Assembly: GCA_020697255.1 (NCBI GenBank)
Contig: JAJFBE010000010.1
Location: 1 to 64,000, forward strand
Direction: 5' to 3'
DNA from: Burkholderiales bacterium
GTDB taxonomy: Bacteria; Pseudomonadota; Gammaproteobacteria; Burkholderiales; UBA11063
DNA length: 64,000 nucleotides
In this document: positions 1 to 8,289 of the stretch, piece after piece
How positions within the stretch are numbered: position 1 is the stretch's first letter
Layout: every line of letters starts with the position of its first letter
Notes under the pieces: model-generated
Databases searched by the model: none
What the model was told of the DNA's origin: nothing
Seen by the model: the letters and a program-made list of their open reading frames with translations, nothing else
Program-made: the position numbers and the translations under genes

Positions 1-286
1 GTGCATGCCAGGTTTGGGAACAAAATAACCCCATTTGAACGGCATATACAGCTGGTCAATGAGGGTAAATTTATTAACTAAATCGCGTAGTATCAGTTTT
101 CCGGTATGTATCTGGCCCATACACTGGTAACTGTGGTGGTTGACGTAAGAGGCACAACTGTGTTACAATGTGGATTAACATTTTTGATGCAATTGCCAGT
201 GAATAATCTTTAAGTTGTTTTAATGCAGCTAAATGATTAATTTTATTGGTAAGTCTGGTAACTTGAAAAGTTATTGAAATAGTCAA
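1..286 (-). pseudogene. Possible decayed or partial gene at left edge
   Basis: Two minus-strand frames look loosely coding. One runs from 286 to 74 (70 codons). The other is open from 120 to the window edge and reads like ordinary protein (GKLILRDLVNKFTLIDQLY, then FKWGYFVPKPG). They overlap in different frames, which would fit a frameshifted gene, but neither has a Shine-Dalgarno site and I do not recognise a family. The downstream end lies outside the window. Low confidence. Confidence 0.22.
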
Positions 287-527
287 ACAGCTTAGATTAT
301 AAAGATAAAAAAGGCTAAATATGAATGAGTTTTATGTAAATATATACATAAGAAGCTTTTTACTTACCCTTTTGAGATAGTATTTTGTTTCATAAAGAAT
401 TTTTCTTTTTAAATCTAATTGTTTTTCCATATACAATCACAAGCTTTATCTTATTAAATAAAGTTTTCTGACTTTTTCAAATTGCTGCATCATTAATATT
501 TTACATAAATTAATTTATAAGAGAGTT
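287..527. other. Intergenic, promoter side of kelch gene
   Basis: Strongly AT-rich stretch with no convincing ORF. It must carry the promoter and leader of the kelch-repeat gene; the ribosome-binding site is the AGAG just before the ATG at 528. No repeat or hairpin stands out. Confidence 0.4.
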
Positions 528-1961
528 ATGATGAAACACTTAAAGCTAGTAGTAATACTGTTTGGAATTTTATGTTCGGTTATATTAAATGGCTATTCTA
601 GCAGTGTGGGAGGTAATTCAGCACAATCGGTTAAATTATTAACACCAACTATTACGAGTGATTTTGCTTGGGGGTGGATAGGTGGGTCCCAGTCGTTAAA
701 CCAAGGTGGTATATATAATGGCATCGATTCTGCTCCGAGTACCAGATGGGCTGGTGTAAATTGGATGGATGCATCAGGCAGTTTATGGCTTTTTGGTGGT
801 GCTGGTTATGGTGAATCATCGGGAGATACCATAGGATATTTGAATGCTTTATGGAGATATAATCCATCAACTAATCAATGGGCTTTGATGAGTGGTTCAA
901 ATGTAATAAATGAAAGCGGTGTTTATGGTACACAGGGCAAAGAAGCATCAACAAATATGCCAGGTGCAAGGGGTATGAGCGTATCCTGGGCTGATACTTC
1001 AGGTAACTTGTGGTTATTTGGAGGATTTGGTTATGATTCAAATGGTTCTTTGGGAGCTTTAAATGATCTTTGGAAATATAATCTATCAACTAATCAATGG
1101 ACATGGATGAGTGGCTCAAATGTAATAAATCAAAGCGGTGTTTATGGAGATAAAGGTGAAGAAGCATCAACTAATGTACCGGGTGCAAGGTATGACAGTG
1201 TATCATGGGTTGATGGGGCAGATAATTTATGGCTCTTTGGAGGCGAAAGTATTATAGATAAGGACCATGCTGGGGAATTAAATGATCTTTGGAAATATAA
1301 TCCATCAACTAATCAATGGACTTGGATGAGTGGCTCAAATGTAATGAATCAAAGAGGTGTTTATGGGAATAAAGGTGAAGAAGCATCAACTAATATGCCA
1401 GGAGCAAGGTTTAGCAGTGTATCCTGGACTGATACTTCAGGTAATCTTTGGCTATTTGGTGGAGGCGGATATGATTCAGTGGACAATCTGGGGCTTTTAA
1501 ATGATCTTTGGAAATATAACACAGTAACTAATCAATGGACTTGGATAAGCGGTTCTCAGGTAAGTGATCAAAGAGGTGTTTATGGAAATAAAGGTGAAGC
1601 AACATCAACTACTGTACCTGGCGCAAGGTATATCAGTGCCTCCTGGACTGATGCCTCAAATAATTTATGGCTTTTTGGAGGAGAGGGTTATTCAGATCTA
1701 CGCGAACCCGGATATTTAAATGATACTTGGAAGTATAGTATGGTAACTAATCAATGGACTTGGATAAGCGGTTCTAAGGCAACTGATGAGACTCCTGTTA
1801 TATACGGACCACTTAATGACTTTTCCACTGATTATAATCCTGGAACTAGAAGTTATCCTTTTGTATGGGCTGATCCATCAGGTAGTAATTTATGGCTTTT
1901 TGGAGGGTATGGTTATAACAATAATCATTATAGTGATTTATGGATGACTCATCCTCACTAA
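528..1961 (+). CDS. Exported six-blade kelch-repeat protein
   Basis: A 477-residue protein with an N-terminal hydrophobic signal sequence followed by six kelch-type blades. Each blade has a LWLFGG strand (first near residue 85, then about every 73 residues), a LNDLWKYN strand and a TNQWTW strand, so it should fold as one six-bladed beta-propeller. The DNA is a tandem array with a period of exactly 219 bp. The signal sequence ends in VILNGYSSS, which looks like a lipoprotein box (LNGC) whose cysteine codon became tyrosine, so lipid anchoring is probably lost. Kelch propellers bind proteins or sugars; no catalytic residues are evident and the ligand is unknown. A terminator follows directly, so it is probably monocistronic. 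Confidence 0.85.
   Translation: MMKHLKLVVILFGILCSVILNGYSSSVGGNSAQSVKLLTPTITSDFAWGWIGGSQSLNQGGIYNGIDSAPSTRWAGVNWMDASGSLWLFGGAGYGESSGDTIGYLNALWRYNPSTNQWALMSGSNVINESGVYGTQGKEASTNMPGARGMSVSWADTSGNLWLFGGFGYDSNGSLGALNDLWKYNLSTNQWTWMSGSNVINQSGVYGDKGEEASTNVPGARYDSVSWVDGADNLWLFGGESIIDKDHAGELNDLWKYNPSTNQWTWMSGSNVMNQRGVYGNKGEEASTNMPGARFSSVSWTDTSGNLWLFGGGGYDSVDNLGLLNDLWKYNTVTNQWTWISGSQVSDQRGVYGNKGEATSTTVPGARYISASWTDASNNLWLFGGEGYSDLREPGYLNDTWKYSMVTNQWTWISGSKATDETPVIYGPLNDFSTDYNPGTRSYPFVWADPSGSNLWLFGGYGYNNNHYSDLWMTHPH
871..1756 (+). repeat. 219-bp tandem repeats inside kelch gene
   Basis: The ten-base anchor ctaatcaatg occurs at 871, 1090, 1309, 1528 and 1747, each exactly 219 bp (73 codons) apart. The surrounding blades are clearly similar at DNA level, pointing to recent tandem duplication or gene conversion. 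Confidence 0.9.
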
Positions 1962-1969
1962 ATAAAGAT

Positions 1970-2004
1970 AAAACCCTGAATTTATACTCAGGGTTTTGTT
2001 TTTT
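1970..2004 (+). terminator. Rho-independent terminator after kelch gene
   Basis: Perfect 10-bp stem aaaaccctga (1970-1979) with tcagggtttt (1988-1997), 8-nt loop, followed by a T-rich tail. It lies 9 bases after the kelch stop codon. Confidence 0.9.
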
Positions 2005-2207
2005 AATTTGATGCCTCTATCAAAATAGGTTGAAAATTTAACCTTCTATTTTTGGAGGTAAAATTTCTACTAAGCCATGATAACTATTAAAAAATGTCGT
2101 TTTTCATTAAATTCCGGGTAATTTTATTAAAATTCTGCGATTATTATTAAAAACATGGTAACATGGCGTACTAGAAATTTTTTACTCACTATAGAGAATA
2201 TAATGCC

Positions 2208-2939
2208 ATGAAATCTTTATTTAAAATAGACGGATCCAAACCAATATTCTATCGTACGACTGAATCATTTAAAGTTGCAGACACAGGCGACGATATGCTT
2301 TACCAGACTGAAATTTGGGTTCCTATTAAATCTATTGGCGATAGCATCAAAGCTTATCAAATACAAATACTTGGTTGCATAGATGATTGGTTTAACCCGG
2401 ATGAAATTAATATTATTGATCACGGTATCGTTCATAAAGGTGAGAACCTACAGCAACAAGATTGGCAACATGAGAAAGATCTGGAAGTCCACTTTACCAC
2501 TCTAATGTCTATTATCTGTAAGGATGTTCAGCCACTTAATAAAAATAATTATGAAATAAAGTTATACGATGATAGACTAAAAGGATTAGAAGACAAAATC
2601 ATTGAGTCTATCAATACTGAAATTATGCCACTAGTATCTAGCAAAAAAGCATATGAAGAAACCTGGCAACTGAAAATATCAAAGATTGATGACGGAAAGC
2701 TTTGGAGAAAATTTTTTGATTATAAATCCAAAAAAAATTTAACGACTAGTAAAGCATTAAAAGAGCTTCTTAATTTCGCGTTTCTATGTTTAAAAAATGG
2801 ATTTGTAACAGATCCATATGATCCAAAATCCCTTATTAGACAAGAACCAGTAGAAGCCAGTCGATTCAGATCTATAAGAGTAAGCGAAAATCCTACAGGC
2901 AACCTGAATAACAATATTATTCCTGAAAATAAACATTAA
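2208..2939 (+). CDS. Conserved-looking cytoplasmic protein, unknown function
   Basis: A 243-residue soluble protein without signal sequence or membrane segment. I do not recognise a family. The first 70 residues are mixed beta-rich, the middle (about residues 85-150) is charged and likely helical, and the C-terminus is polar. Codon use is typical of the window, and the length and absence of internal stops support a real gene. The start at 2208 is the first ATG in frame, with AGAGAAT upstream as a weak ribosome-binding site. It stands alone between the kelch terminator and a palindrome array. Confidence 0.65.
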   Translation: MKSLFKIDGSKPIFYRTTESFKVADTGDDMLYQTEIWVPIKSIGDSIKAYQIQILGCIDDWFNPDEINIIDHGIVHKGENLQQQDWQHEKDLEVHFTTLMSIICKDVQPLNKNNYEIKLYDDRLKGLEDKIIESINTEIMPLVSSKKAYEETWQLKISKIDDGKLWRKFFDYKSKKNLTTSKALKELLNFAFLCLKNGFVTDPYDPKSLIRQEPVEASRFRSIRVSENPTGNLNNNIIPENKH

Positions 2940-2985
2940 AGGCATTTTTCCTCGTATACAGTAGAGAAGTATTGCAAAGTGCTAA

Positions 2986-3165
2986 TTGGGTACGCAGTGC
3001 GTACCCAAAGTTTAATTACGCAGCAAGCTGCTGCGTAATTAGATTTAGCTCAACCTATATACAGAATATAAAACTGTCAGCATTGCTGACAGAAACTATT
3101 GTAATTTTAGCCCCAAAATTAGGAGGCGAATTTCGCTTATTGAATTTGGGCAGGCACTGCCTGCC
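2986..3165. repeat. Cluster of unrelated odd-length perfect palindromes
   Basis: Four strong palindromes lie within 180 bp of non-coding DNA. At 2986-3008 there are 11-bp arms around one central base. At 3013-3041 there are 13-bp arms around AGC. At 3074-3092 there are 9-bp arms around one base. At 3149-3165 there are 8-bp arms around one base. A weaker one sits at 3126-3136 (5-bp arms). All four strong ones have a GCA...TGC centre, but the outer arms share no sequence. One-base centres fit dimer binding sites or cruciforms better than RNA hairpins. No gene is seen here. Confidence 0.75.
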
Positions 3166-3258
3166 GAATTAGATGAAACATCAAAAGCATTGAGAATACT
3201 ACAATTAGATATAGTTTTGATGCTCAATGAATGACCAAGTATTTTGAACAAAAGCTAA

Positions 3259-3284
3259 TTCACTATTATACCGATAATAGTGAA
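3259..3284. terminator. Hairpin between convergent genes
   Basis: Perfect 10-bp arms ttcactatta (3259-3268) and taatagtgaa (3275-3284) with a 6-base loop, between the plus-strand gene ending at 2939 and the minus-strand gene ending at 3346. There is no clear T-run, so it may be a weak terminator or a sixth member of the palindrome cluster. Confidence 0.45.
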
Positions 3285-3345
3285 TCATTGGAGAGCTAAT
3301 TTGAAATTATGGACGGAAACAAAAAAGCCACAAAAATAAAAATAA

Positions 3346-4209
3346 TTATGGAGTAACAGGCGGGATCCAATTTTTACAAATCTCATCCCCTACTTTAGTT
3401 ACTAGTTTCCGCTGGTTTATCGGAAAACTATTTCTGGATGGGTAATACACATTAGTGCTCTCATTATTAATACTTACAACTGTTTTATAATATTTCTGCA
3501 AATCTAAATCATCTTTCGTATAAGCAAGCACATTGCTTGTATCATGAGGAGGATCTTCATAAAGAATAGTGCTAAAACAGTCCTTCCCATGACTAAAAAT
3601 AATATACCATCTAGTACCTGAATAACTAGACCGATTGGTATCATACCAACCTGTATATCCATTACTAGTATATTCACCTGGCTTTAATCCGTTTCCATTT
3701 ACATAATTATCTATATGCCAACTATGCCAGTATGTACAACCTGGACACTCTTGATTTCCATTATTTTCTGTAGTAAAAACACGTAGGAAAGTAAGTGGTT
3801 CACTTGTATCATTGCGTACAGTGTAGGTTATCCCTGCATTTGGAAGTGGATCTATTCTCGGGCATGTACCACTTCCCCCTACAAAAACTTGTTTTGCATT
3901 TACAAGTACTGCTTGAGAACAGTCAAAGCTTAGCTCTGCACTTTGGCTTTGATCAATAACTTCATATAATGCATAACTATTTGAAAAAACATCTTTAACA
4001 CGCGTACAAAATCCCTTGTTAATACCCATTGAAATCTTTCTGCCCGACGGATCGTAATAATTATAGCACCTACCATCATAATCGCTACAAACCTGGCATA
4101 TAAGGCCGCTCCCCTGTACAGGAACATTATACCCTAGCGTATTGCCGCTGACATTAACAACAAACCCAGCACATATTGTAGTAAAAAACAAACATGCAAT
4201 TTTATTCAT
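3346..4209 (-). CDS. Exported cysteine-containing protein, unknown function
   Basis: A 287-residue protein with a clear signal peptide (charged MNK, hydrophobic core to about residue 20) and about nine cysteines in the mature part, including two CxxC pairs (CQVC and CPGC). This suggests a disulfide-stabilised periplasmic or secreted protein. The central part is rich in aromatic residues, glycine and asparagine (YWHSWH, GYTGWYD), like sugar- or membrane-binding beta proteins, but I recognise no family. It starts at the ATG at 4209 with AGGAAATATAA upstream. Transcribed alone, with its promoter in the AT-rich region 4210-4330. Confidence 0.65.
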   Translation of the reverse strand: MNKIACLFFTTICAGFVVNVSGNTLGYNVPVQGSGLICQVCSDYDGRCYNYYDPSGRKISMGINKGFCTRVKDVFSNSYALYEVIDQSQSAELSFDCSQAVLVNAKQVFVGGSGTCPRIDPLPNAGITYTVRNDTSEPLTFLRVFTTENNGNQECPGCTYWHSWHIDNYVNGNGLKPGEYTSNGYTGWYDTNRSSYSGTRWYIIFSHGKDCFSTILYEDPPHDTSNVLAYTKDDLDLQKYYKTVVSINNESTNVYYPSRNSFPINQRKLVTKVGDEICKNWIPPVTP

Positions 4210-4417
4210 TTATATTTCCTATTAAAAAAAAAAATTATTATACTAACTATGAATTATTATAAACTCAGATAGTAGACAGAAAAGGCAAAAGTTTAGGTGT
4301 AAAAAATAGTCTATGCCTAAATTTCAAGTATAAAAATTATACCAAAAGGTATTGGATTATAAAGCAGATACTTTTCCTTATAATCTATATCCATGCTTAA
4401 TAATTTTATACATAAAT

Positions 4418-5422
4418 TTAAAGCCCAATATACCGATAAAAGCTGGCACGTGATATTTTCAATGTTTTGCAAATATCGTCAATGCTCATTGAATGATCTT
4501 TATGCGTTTTTTTAGCCATTTGTACTTTAGGATTTGTAGCTTCTACTTTTTTACGTCCGCCTTTCCGCCCTCTGGCTCTTGCCGCTTCAAGCCCAGCCCT
4601 GGTGCGCTCTTGAATAAGCCTACGTTCAAATTGTGCTAAAGATGAAAATATATTAAATATCAATTCACCGGATGCTGTAGTGGTGTCAATTGCGCCATCA
4701 CAAATAGATTTAAAGCCGATATTTTTTGCTTTTAATTCCTCAATCAGCGATACCAGATGAGGCATTGAACGACCTAAGCGGTCAAGGCGCCATACTAAGA
4801 GCGTATCGCCCGGCTTAAGTTCAGCTAAACATTGATTAAGTCCGGGTCTATCTGCTTTCTGTTTATAATCTTTAGTATTCATTCCGCTCCAGGCTTTTGT
4901 TATTTCATCGGTAAGGATAGCAAACTCTTGCCCTTGTTTTATTCCGCGTTGTTCCCATTCGTCAGTTAATTCTTTGCGAACATCAATACTTTTAAGGCGT
5001 TGGTTAATCCATTCTTTCGAGTAGCCTTTAGCTAAATAAGCTGCCATTGCTCTATCAATAGTTTTTTCAGGGTCTTCATTTTCTTCAATTCTCTCATAAC
5101 CCGCTTGGGCAAGCCATAGTTTAAATGGTTCAGCTTTTGGTGATGGAATTGATTGTATTAATCGAAACATTGTTTCAGTATCAGCAACGTCAGTTAGGCG
5201 CATTTTACCATCAGGTGCGGTCATTTTCAACTGTCCGATTTTTTCGGACACTTCACTACCTTCGTTGGCTAGCTTGAGTTTTAAATCATTCCAGTACTTA
5301 CGCGGTCTATCGCTGTCGGTTAGGGCTGCAATTATATCTATAATAGAAAAATACCATAGTTCCTTGTCAGCATCCCAATGTGACCTGACATGTTTATCTT
5401 GAAATATTTTTAATTTGCTCAT
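4418..5422 (-). CDS. BRO-N antirepressor fused to truncated serine recombinase
   Basis: A 334-residue chimera. Residues 1-187 match the BRO-N antirepressor family of phages and genomic islands; landmarks are IPSPKAEPFKLWLAQ, GYSKEWINQRLK and EFAILTDEITKAWSG. From about residue 189 the sequence switches to a Tn3-type resolvase: KADRPGL, then WRLDRLGRS (211-219), TTTASGELIFNIF, ERRLIQERT, and a C-terminal helix-turn-helix (about 311-334). The usual resolvase N-terminus carrying the catalytic serine (YARVS motif) is missing, so strand cleavage by this protein alone is unlikely. It may act as a DNA-binding regulator. The junction lies in one open frame, so this is a clean fusion rather than a visible frameshift. 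It is a marker of past mobile-element activity. Confidence 0.85.
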   Translation of the reverse strand: MSKLKIFQDKHVRSHWDADKELWYFSIIDIIAALTDSDRPRKYWNDLKLKLANEGSEVSEKIGQLKMTAPDGKMRLTDVADTETMFRLIQSIPSPKAEPFKLWLAQAGYERIEENEDPEKTIDRAMAAYLAKGYSKEWINQRLKSIDVRKELTDEWEQRGIKQGQEFAILTDEITKAWSGMNTKDYKQKADRPGLNQCLAELKPGDTLLVWRLDRLGRSMPHLVSLIEELKAKNIGFKSICDGAIDTTTASGELIFNIFSSLAQFERRLIQERTRAGLEAARARGRKGGRKKVEATNPKVQMAKKTHKDHSMSIDDICKTLKISRASFYRYIGL

Positions 5423-5494
5423 TTTTATGCCTTTATACTTTTATTATTTTTTTAAATGTTTATTGAGTAGATAATATTTTGATTTTTAAGATGA

Positions 5495-5665
5495 CTAGAT
5501 TATACCCAAACCGATTATAATTTTGGATGTTTTTATTTGTCTCATCAAACGACCGCAAATTGATAAATATTTAAGATCTTTCAGAAAATTAATATGCTCT
5601 TTTAGTAATGCATCATTAAATATTTGTGGATGTTTTCCATCGTATAAAATTAAGAACGACTTCAT
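5495..5665 (-). pseudogene. YciI-like fragment
   Basis: A 56-codon ORF beginning MKSFLILYDGKHPQ and continuing with ALLKEHINFLKDL and SICGRL. This resembles the first half of YciI-family proteins (ferredoxin-like fold, about 95 residues). The rest is absent: after GRL the sequence diverges and stops. There is only a weak AGAGAA upstream. Most likely a truncated remnant, though a short functional peptide cannot be excluded. Confidence 0.45.
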
Positions 5666-5686
5666 TCTATTTTTTCTCTAGTATAG

Positions 5687-6007
5687 TTAAATCAATTTTT
5701 TGCATAAATTACCTTTCAAAATTGAGCATTTGTAATTAATAGACCAACCATCAGGCACAGTGCCACCTGGCTGCCACCCACTGGTTTCTGTTGCTCGATA
5801 TACATTACCCAAAGCTGTTGCTATATATACAGTATCAATTGTTCCGCTGTTTGCAACAGAAATTGAATTTATTGCACTACCATCTGGAACCCGGAGTCCT
5901 CCCAGAGGTTTACCCCATGCTCCACCAGGTAAGGAAGATTTATATACATTGCCGTTTGAGGTTGCAACATAAATACTTTTTTTATCATTGGATAAAGTAA
6001 TAGCTAT
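5687..6007 (-). pseudogene. C-terminal fragment of beta-propeller lipoprotein gene
   Basis: Read on the minus strand this open stretch encodes ITLSNDKKSIYVATSNGNVY, PDGSAINSI, ATALGNVYRATETS and PGGTVPDGWSIN. It is nearly the same as the C-terminal third of the propeller lipoprotein at 10075-11238. It begins directly after the stop codon of the protease gene (6008), in the same frame, and has no start of its own. It ends with an unrelated tail (YKCSILKGN) where the intact copy continues for another blade. It is a headless and tailless duplicate left by recombination between the two loci. Confidence 0.8.
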
Positions 6008-7402
6008 TTAGTTAACAAGATAAGTTGCAGGATCCGCAGTACCATTTATAATACTTTTAATCGTATCACCCCAGTAAATCATTGAAGCATTTTCTACCAT
6101 TACACCAGCACTTTTACACTGGATGCTTGCTGCATCAAAATATGTACCCCCAGTTAAGGTTGAAAGTAAATATAGCCTTCCATCTGCGCCCATTAGGAAT
6201 AATGGTCCACCAGAGTCACCATTTCCATCAAATTTCCATGAATAATCATTTTTATCGGGTATGCTTCCTATAGAGTATAGTACACCAGGATTGGCATTAT
6301 CAATATGATCATAATAGGAATCACGGTAATTTAATTGACCATCGCGAATAACCCCAAATGTATCAGAATTATGCATTCCATAACCAGCTATCCAAACTTG
6401 GGTGTATTGGCTCAAAATTAAGCTACTGTCAACTAATGGAATTGGATTTGCAAAACTATAATTTCTTACTTTTAAAAGTGAAAAATCAGCATAATATTGA
6501 CAGTTTTTACACTGTGAATTATCCCCTGCAACTTTCAATATATATTCTGATTCTACATTAATTGCCATGCTAGCAATTTCGGAGCTTTCTATTTCAATAG
6601 GTAGAGGAGCCTGGCCTTCCTTAATGTAAATCTGATATCCAGGTGCGAAAAAACCATGTCCGCTACCCATACAATGTCCAGCAGTTATAACCCAATTTTC
6701 GCCGATGGGAATGCCAGTACAGGTTATGCCGTATTTACCATCGCCAAATTTATTAGGAAAGTAAATTCCCACTACTGATTTTGTTATGATACTATCGTTA
6801 TTTATCGGGCATCCATAAGCAACGCCCAGGTTATTTGCAGCATACGAATTGTTTAAACATTTTTGCGCAGGTGGTAATTCCGATTTAGACATTAAACCAC
6901 ACTGATAGGTATACCAGGCATTTTTATCTGAATCAATGCTCACTCCAACATTTATTTTGTTAATTAACAATACTGCGGGTTGAAAGTTTGAATGTATTTC
7001 AGAATATACGTCAGTTTGGTTGTTTGATAAATTGAAAGTATCGCCTGGTATCCCGGATTCATATACCGGAAATTCTTTTATGCCAATATTACCAATACAT
7101 GATGTCACACCTGAACCTGTTGTGCATAAAGTGTAGTTTAAAATGGTGCCTAGCTTTTTTGACCGATAGTGTAAATAATATGTGTTATTATCTGGCACAT
7201 CTTCAAGTGTAATTTTTAGATATTGAGTTGGGCTTGCCTTAAAATTAGAGACATTATTACCCATTACTGCTATAACATTAGATTCAGATAGCCCATTAAT
7301 GGTTATTACAGATTTGGGGGTTGTACTTCCTGAACAGCTAAGAAAAAAAAATGAACCAAGCCAAAGTATAATCGATAATAAAATATATTTTTTCTTATTC
7401 AT
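6008..7402 (-). CDS. Trypsin-like serine protease lipoprotein
   Basis: About 464 residues, chymotrypsin fold (S1 type). The triad is visible: His in VITAGHCMG (about residue 240), Asp in YADFSLLKV (about 305) and Ser in GDSGGPLF (about 395). The N-terminus is a lipoprotein signal with lipobox FLSC, so the protein is probably anchored in a membrane with the protease exposed to the periplasm or surface. A long N-terminal region (about residues 30-190) precedes the protease domain and may be a propeptide or binding domain. I chose the ATG at 7402 over the upstream one at 7420 because TAGGAG lies 8 bases before it. Its 3' end abuts the propeller fragment at 5687-6007. Confidence 0.85.
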   Translation of the reverse strand: MNKKKYILLSIILWLGSFFFLSCSGSTTPKSVITINGLSESNVIAVMGNNVSNFKASPTQYLKITLEDVPDNNTYYLHYRSKKLGTILNYTLCTTGSGVTSCIGNIGIKEFPVYESGIPGDTFNLSNNQTDVYSEIHSNFQPAVLLINKINVGVSIDSDKNAWYTYQCGLMSKSELPPAQKCLNNSYAANNLGVAYGCPINNDSIITKSVVGIYFPNKFGDGKYGITCTGIPIGENWVITAGHCMGSGHGFFAPGYQIYIKEGQAPLPIEIESSEIASMAINVESEYILKVAGDNSQCKNCQYYADFSLLKVRNYSFANPIPLVDSSLILSQYTQVWIAGYGMHNSDTFGVIRDGQLNYRDSYYDHIDNANPGVLYSIGSIPDKNDYSWKFDGNGDSGGPLFLMGADGRLYLLSTLTGGTYFDAASIQCKSAGVMVENASMIYWGDTIKSIINGTADPATYLVN

Positions 7403-7609
7403 GATCCATACTCCTAACATTTTAGATTAATATATGCGTGATTGTAGCATTAATTTTGATATCTGTTCCCAGCTCTTGTAGAAGTTTATTAATTATATTC
7501 AGAACAAATTTCCCCTACCAAAAGAGTAATTGAAAATATGAGTTATATCAATTACAATCATGGGCATTTATTTAAACAATGTTGATATTTTTTTAAAAGA
7601 AGGAAATTT

Positions 7610-8080
7610 ATGAAAATTTTGCTAGTGGCTTTACTAAGTGGAGCTGCATTTGTTGCTTCAGCTGAGACATATATTGATGCAAATATTGGTATGAATACAA
7701 CATGGAGTACCTTAGGATTAAATGCTAATGCAGGTTATATGTTTAATCCATATATTGGCGCTGAGGGTGGATTTACATATAGCCCAGGCAACACGCCCTT
7801 ATCTGCTTACGGCGCTTATTATATGTTTGATGCCGCGGCAAAAGGTGTATTACCACTGTCATCTATATTCTCACTTTATGGCAAACTTGGTGTTGGTTAT
7901 AATGTCTATTCACCATGGGGCTGTACTGATTGTGGAAACCCTATTTCAAACTTTGGTGTATTAGTCGGTGCCGGAGCTCAGTTTAATTTATCAAAAAATT
8001 GGTCTTTGCATGTTGAAGATTATGTTGTCCCTGGTTCAAATCCGAATATGTTAATGGTTGGTGGTCAATTCACGTTCTAA
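7610..8080 (+). CDS. Small outer-membrane beta-barrel protein
   Basis: A 156-residue protein with a signal peptide cleaved after ASA (about residue 18), then alternating hydrophobic strands and glycine-rich turns, ending in a C-terminal phenylalanine (GGQFTF). This is the usual signature of an outer-membrane beta-barrel recognised by the BAM complex. The size fits an eight-stranded OmpA/OmpX-like barrel. It is a paralogue of the 184-residue protein at 20254-20808; both share the FSLYGK/RxGVG and GVLxGAGAQxNLxxNW segments. Strong ribosome-binding site AAGAAGGAA. Two cysteines in CTDC may form a loop disulfide. Confidence 0.85.
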   Translation: MKILLVALLSGAAFVASAETYIDANIGMNTTWSTLGLNANAGYMFNPYIGAEGGFTYSPGNTPLSAYGAYYMFDAAAKGVLPLSSIFSLYGKLGVGYNVYSPWGCTDCGNPISNFGVLVGAGAQFNLSKNWSLHVEDYVVPGSNPNMLMVGGQFTF

Positions 8081-8289
8081 AGATAAATTTATATACGCAA
8101 GCGAATTGAAAGATTCTAACTTGTTTGGGTATATCAATTTATAAACTCTGTCAGAAATTTAAAATTCAAAAATGTGTATAACGTTAGATAATTTGCTACA
8201 ATAGCACGTTAAACCTGCTTTAACAAATGCAACCATTATAAGTTTTCAAGTTGAAATCTGGCAATTAAGTATAAAAGGATACTTTAATA

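Noticed and set aside
652-1089. Two 72-codon minus-strand frames opposite the kelch gene
   Set aside because: They are mirror frames of the 219-bp repeats and repeat with them; no ribosome-binding site and an unusual His/Ile-rich composition.
2986-3165. Integron attC or CRISPR-like array
   Set aside because: Palindromes differ in sequence, have no common core sites and no regular spacer length, and no integrase or cas gene is near.
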